In this document: piece by piece, positions 62,039-64,000 of the stretch
Layout of the letters: every line of letters begins with the position of its first letter
How positions within the stretch are numbered: the first letter of the stretch is position 1
Source: Erythrobacteraceae bacterium
GTDB lineage: Bacteria > Pseudomonadota > Alphaproteobacteria > Sphingomonadales > Sphingomonadaceae
Assembly: GCA_024642525.1 (NCBI GenBank)
Contig: JAHEAX010000002.1
Coordinates: 124,001 to 188,000 of the forward strand
Length of the DNA: 64,000 nucleotides
Reading direction: 5' to 3'
Position numbers and translations under genes: made by a program
Notes under the pieces: model-generated
Database searches by the model: none
The model's input: the letters and a program-made list of their open reading frames with translations, nothing else
What the model was told of the DNA's origin: nothing

Positions 62039-62607
62039 AATTTGCGGACCAGCATTTCTGCCACTGCCAGCCACGCGGGGTCATCGACCACTTGCTGTTT
62101 TTGCCCCGCGCCCGGCGGCAAAACGCCAACCATTGAACCTTGCCGGTCAATCAGCCTGCCAAAGGAAAACCTGCCGCCCTTGCGCGGCACCAGTACATCG
62201 CGGTTGATCGCACGCTGGAAATCAGCAGGGTCAATCTGGCGGAGCCACAATTGGTCACCCGGGCGATATTCTCCGACGCTGGCTTCAATGGACAGCACCA
62301 TCAGCGGCAAATCGCCGCCAAGGTCGGTCGCCAATATGGCATCGCGCGGCTTGCCGAGCGCTTCCGGGCCGTTTTCCATCAGCTTCGCCACCACTTGCGG
62401 ATGGGTGGCTGCATCGGAACGCACAAGCATTTCAGGGTCAATTCCAAGCGCGCCTCCAATCCGGTCCATCCAGTTGATGGACAGGTTGCGCATGCCCGTT
62501 TCCAGCCTGCCGATGGTCTGGGCTGTGGTCGGCGGGTCACATGCTTCTGCCAGATCGGCCAGAGTCATGCCCTTTTCCTTACGGATATCGCGGATGCGAT
62601 TGATCAT
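62035..62607 (-). CDS. XRE-type regulator with LexA/S24-like C-terminal domain lacking a clear catalytic lysine
   Basis: A 190-residue protein. The N-terminal helix-turn-helix reads IRDIRKEKGMTLADLAEACD (about 4-23). The C-terminal region (about 85-190) resembles the S24 peptidase fold of LexA/CI: a SVGEYRPGDQLWL segment in the place of the usual GDSM...PGD loop, and SFGRLIDR in the place of the lysine segment. A clear lysine of the Ser-Lys dyad is not visible, so it is probably non-cleaving and senses by ligand or partner. It is translated together with the glycosyltransferase. Confidence 0.78.
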   Translation of the reverse strand: MINRIRDIRKEKGMTLADLAEACDPPTTAQTIGRLETGMRNLSINWMDRIGGALGIDPEMLVRSDAATHPQVVAKLMENGPEALGKPRDAILATDLGGDLPLMVLSIEASVGEYRPGDQLWLRQIDPADFQRAINRDVLVPRKGGRFSFGRLIDRQGSMVGVLPPGAGQKQQVVDDPAWLAVAEMLVRKL

Positions 62608-62699
62608 CGTATTTACCTGACTAACCAAATGGGTTTTTAACTTTCCTACAAGCGGTTCGTTTTGGCAAGTGCTGATTTTAGAGCAATATGGGGATTTTT

Positions 62700-63176
62700 A
62701 TGCGCCGACATCTGGTGGAACGTGAACTTACTGCCGAAGGCGCGCGCCGAGGCGACGGTGCCCATGGTTCCCGGACGCGCTCTGTCACGGTGAACGTTGC
62801 TGAATCGCCGTTGACCTGGCTTCACGCTCGCGGACATCTCGATGATCGCCTGTTCGATGCAGGGGAGCGCCTTCGCGCTGATTACGAACGAGCCTCGCTT
62901 GGGCCTTCGGTAACCATGAGCTGGGACCCGGTGAGGTTAAAGGGCAGTGGTGATCGCGGACTGACTGCTACAGAACGGCAGATCGCGGCCAAGTCCCGCT
63001 TCGATGGCGCTATGGCTGCTGCAGGTAGCGGATTATCCGATATTCTGTGGCGCGTCGCCTGCGGCTGCGAATCCCTGCCAGATGCAGAAAAGGTGCTTTC
63101 ATGGCCCGCAAGGAGCGGGAAACTGGTTCTGAAACTGGCGCTGGAACGCGTTGCGGATTATTACCGCATTAATTGA
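62700..63176 (+). CDS. DUF6456 domain protein
   Basis: A 158-residue soluble protein of the DUF6456 type, found in alphaproteobacteria and of unknown function. The recognisable segment is ERLRADYERASLGPSVTMSWD near 55-75, followed by RFDGAMAAAG and a C-terminal helical region ending RVADYYRIN that looks HTH-like. Some DUF6456 proteins resemble DNA-binding factors; that is a guess here. ATG 62700 is chosen with GGGGA upstream; 62688 is another in-frame ATG. It is divergent from the XRE gene. Confidence 0.65.
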   Translation: MRRHLVERELTAEGARRGDGAHGSRTRSVTVNVAESPLTWLHARGHLDDRLFDAGERLRADYERASLGPSVTMSWDPVRLKGSGDRGLTATERQIAAKSRFDGAMAAAGSGLSDILWRVACGCESLPDAEKVLSWPARSGKLVLKLALERVADYYRIN

Positions 63177-63206
63177 CGGAGCAATGTGTGTGACAGGCGT
63201 GTTCGC

Positions 63207-64000
63207 CTATCCTTCGACCATTTCTGCAAGTTCCAACCACCGTTCTTCGGCTGTTTCTTTCTCTGCCCGGGCATTTTCGATACCCTTGGAAATATTGGCA
63301 AATTTTTGCGGATCGTTGGTGAAAAGATCGGGGTCAGACAGGATTGCTTCGCCCTTGGTGATGGCGTTTTCCAATTCCTCGATGCGCGTCGGGAGAAGTT
63401 CGTAATCCCGCTGGTCCTTGTAGCTCAGCTTGGTGCTTCTGGCAGCCGGCGAGGGCGGCGAGACGGGCTTTTCTGCCTTGGCCGCCTTGGGCTTTCCGGA
63501 AACGGCCTGCCGCGTTCGCTTGGCTTCCCAGTCTTCATAGCCGCCTGCAACGATATCGACAGTGCCGCTGCCGTCGAGGCCAAGCGTGATGGTTACCGTG
63601 CGGTCGAGAAAGTCGCGGTCATGGCTGACGATCAGCACAGTGCCGTCGTAATCCGCGATGACTTCCTGCAAGAGATCGAGGGTTTCAAGATCTAGATCGT
63701 TGGTCGGTTCGTCGAGCACGAGCAGGTTGGATTTCCGCGCGAATTCGCGGGCAAGCAGCAGACGCGATCGTTCGCCGCCCGACAATGTGCCGACCCTGGT
63801 ATCGACCAGTCCCGGGTCAAACAGGAACTCTTTCAGATAGCCCTGCACATGCTTGCGAACACCGCGCACATCAATCCAGTCTCCACCCTCGGCCAGCACA
63901 TCGCGCACCGATTTTTCAGGCTTCATCAGGCTGCGCTGCTGGTCGATCATCACCCCGTTCAGCGATTTTGCGACATTGATAGTGCCGCTGTCAGGTGCAA
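63207..64000 (-). CDS. uup: ABC-F family ATPase Uup-like (C-terminal part; gene runs off the window)
   Basis: The C-terminal portion of an ABC-F ATPase. The frame stays open to the right edge of the window, so the N-terminal cassette lies outside. Visible are signature LSGGERSR, Walker B LLVLDEPTNDLD (the second cassette), the H-switch region VSHDRDFLD and a C-terminal helical extension after a linker rich in Lys, Pro and Ala. The order is typical of Uup, which acts on ribosomes and DNA integrity. It converges with the DUF6456 gene 30 bases away. Confidence 0.88.
   Translation of the reverse strand, partial: APDSGTINVAKSLNGVMIDQQRSLMKPEKSVRDVLAEGGDWIDVRGVRKHVQGYLKEFLFDPGLVDTRVGTLSGGERSRLLLAREFARKSNLLVLDEPTNDLDLETLDLLQEVIADYDGTVLIVSHDRDFLDRTVTITLGLDGSGTVDIVAGGYEDWEAKRTRQAVSGKPKAAKAEKPVSPPSPAARSTKLSYKDQRDYELLPTRIEELENAITKGEAILSDPDLFTNDPQKFANISKGIENARAEKETAEERWLELAEMVEG

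Overview
The window is a 64 kb piece of a chromosome from an alphaproteobacterium, most likely order Sphingomonadales and probably family Erythrobacteraceae. This rests on gene order (ctaG-ctaE-DUF983-SURF1-thrC, aroQ-accB-accC, yajC-secD-secF, rsmE-gshA), a class I lysyl-tRNA synthetase, a plant-type glutamate-cysteine ligase, a very large TonB-dependent receptor and a gene-transfer-agent-type holin. The family is an inference; the order is better supported. Coding density is very high. No insertion sequence, CRISPR array, prophage, integrase or plasmid gene was seen, so this is core chromosome.

Layout. 1-7.1 kb: one long co-directional run with many 1-4 base overlaps: cytochrome oxidase assembly (ctaG fragment, ctaE, DUF983, SURF1), thrC, an rRNA-type methyltransferase, a FolB-like aldolase, a mini Rossmann protein and moaA-moaD-moaE. 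7.1-8.8 kb: an FNR/FixK-type oxygen regulator with a lipoprotein gene, facing a small membrane protein that has an FNR-type box upstream. 8.8-13 kb: rplU-rpmA, a structured leader and a GNAT gene, then a di-iron-like hydrolase divergent from a TetR regulator with two operators over its promoter, then ygfZ. 13-23 kb: an ATP-grasp gene, pyrC, rarD, a glycine-zipper protein, a structured intergenic RNA, astD, selO, an alpha/beta hydrolase and a glycosyltransferase. 23-31 kb: yfgM-bamB, an ICMT-like membrane protein, rsmE-gshA-monooxygenase, ubiA and an SRAP gene. 31-39 kb: soxR divergent from a VOC gene across a soxbox, prolidase-like amidohydrolase, SixA, a DinG-type helicase, lysK and a prolyl-4-hydroxylase-like enzyme. 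39-48.7 kb: cytochrome b561, an RcnB-like protein, a response regulator, ettA, an M28 peptidase, DUF421 and a 982-residue TonB receptor. 48.9-53.5 kb: tRNA-Pro(TGG), tRNA-Ile2(CAT), a WalW-type deacetylase with an atypical histidine kinase, an Lrp regulator and a haem lipoprotein. 53.5-64 kb: aroQ-accB-accC, a GTA-type holin, a CitE-like lyase, tRNA-Pro(GGG), yajC-secD-secF, a glycosyltransferase with an XRE regulator, DUF6456 and the C-terminal part of uup.

How it works together. The genes serve respiration, envelope assembly, fatty acid and amino acid synthesis, molybdopterin and glutathione synthesis, and translation. The most informative non-coding signals are three regulator/operator pairs readable from the sequence: FNR-type protein with TTGAT-N4-GTCAA, TetR with a 25-bp-spaced double operator over a consensus promoter, and SoxR with a soxbox inside a 19-bp promoter spacer. 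There are also two structured non-coding regions (9815-9920 and 16792-16920). The only gene-free stretch longer than 300 bases is 16748-17053, which holds the second of these. I found no complete, clearly new multi-gene system; the best leads are small uncharacterised proteins in conserved contexts and the regulatory elements.
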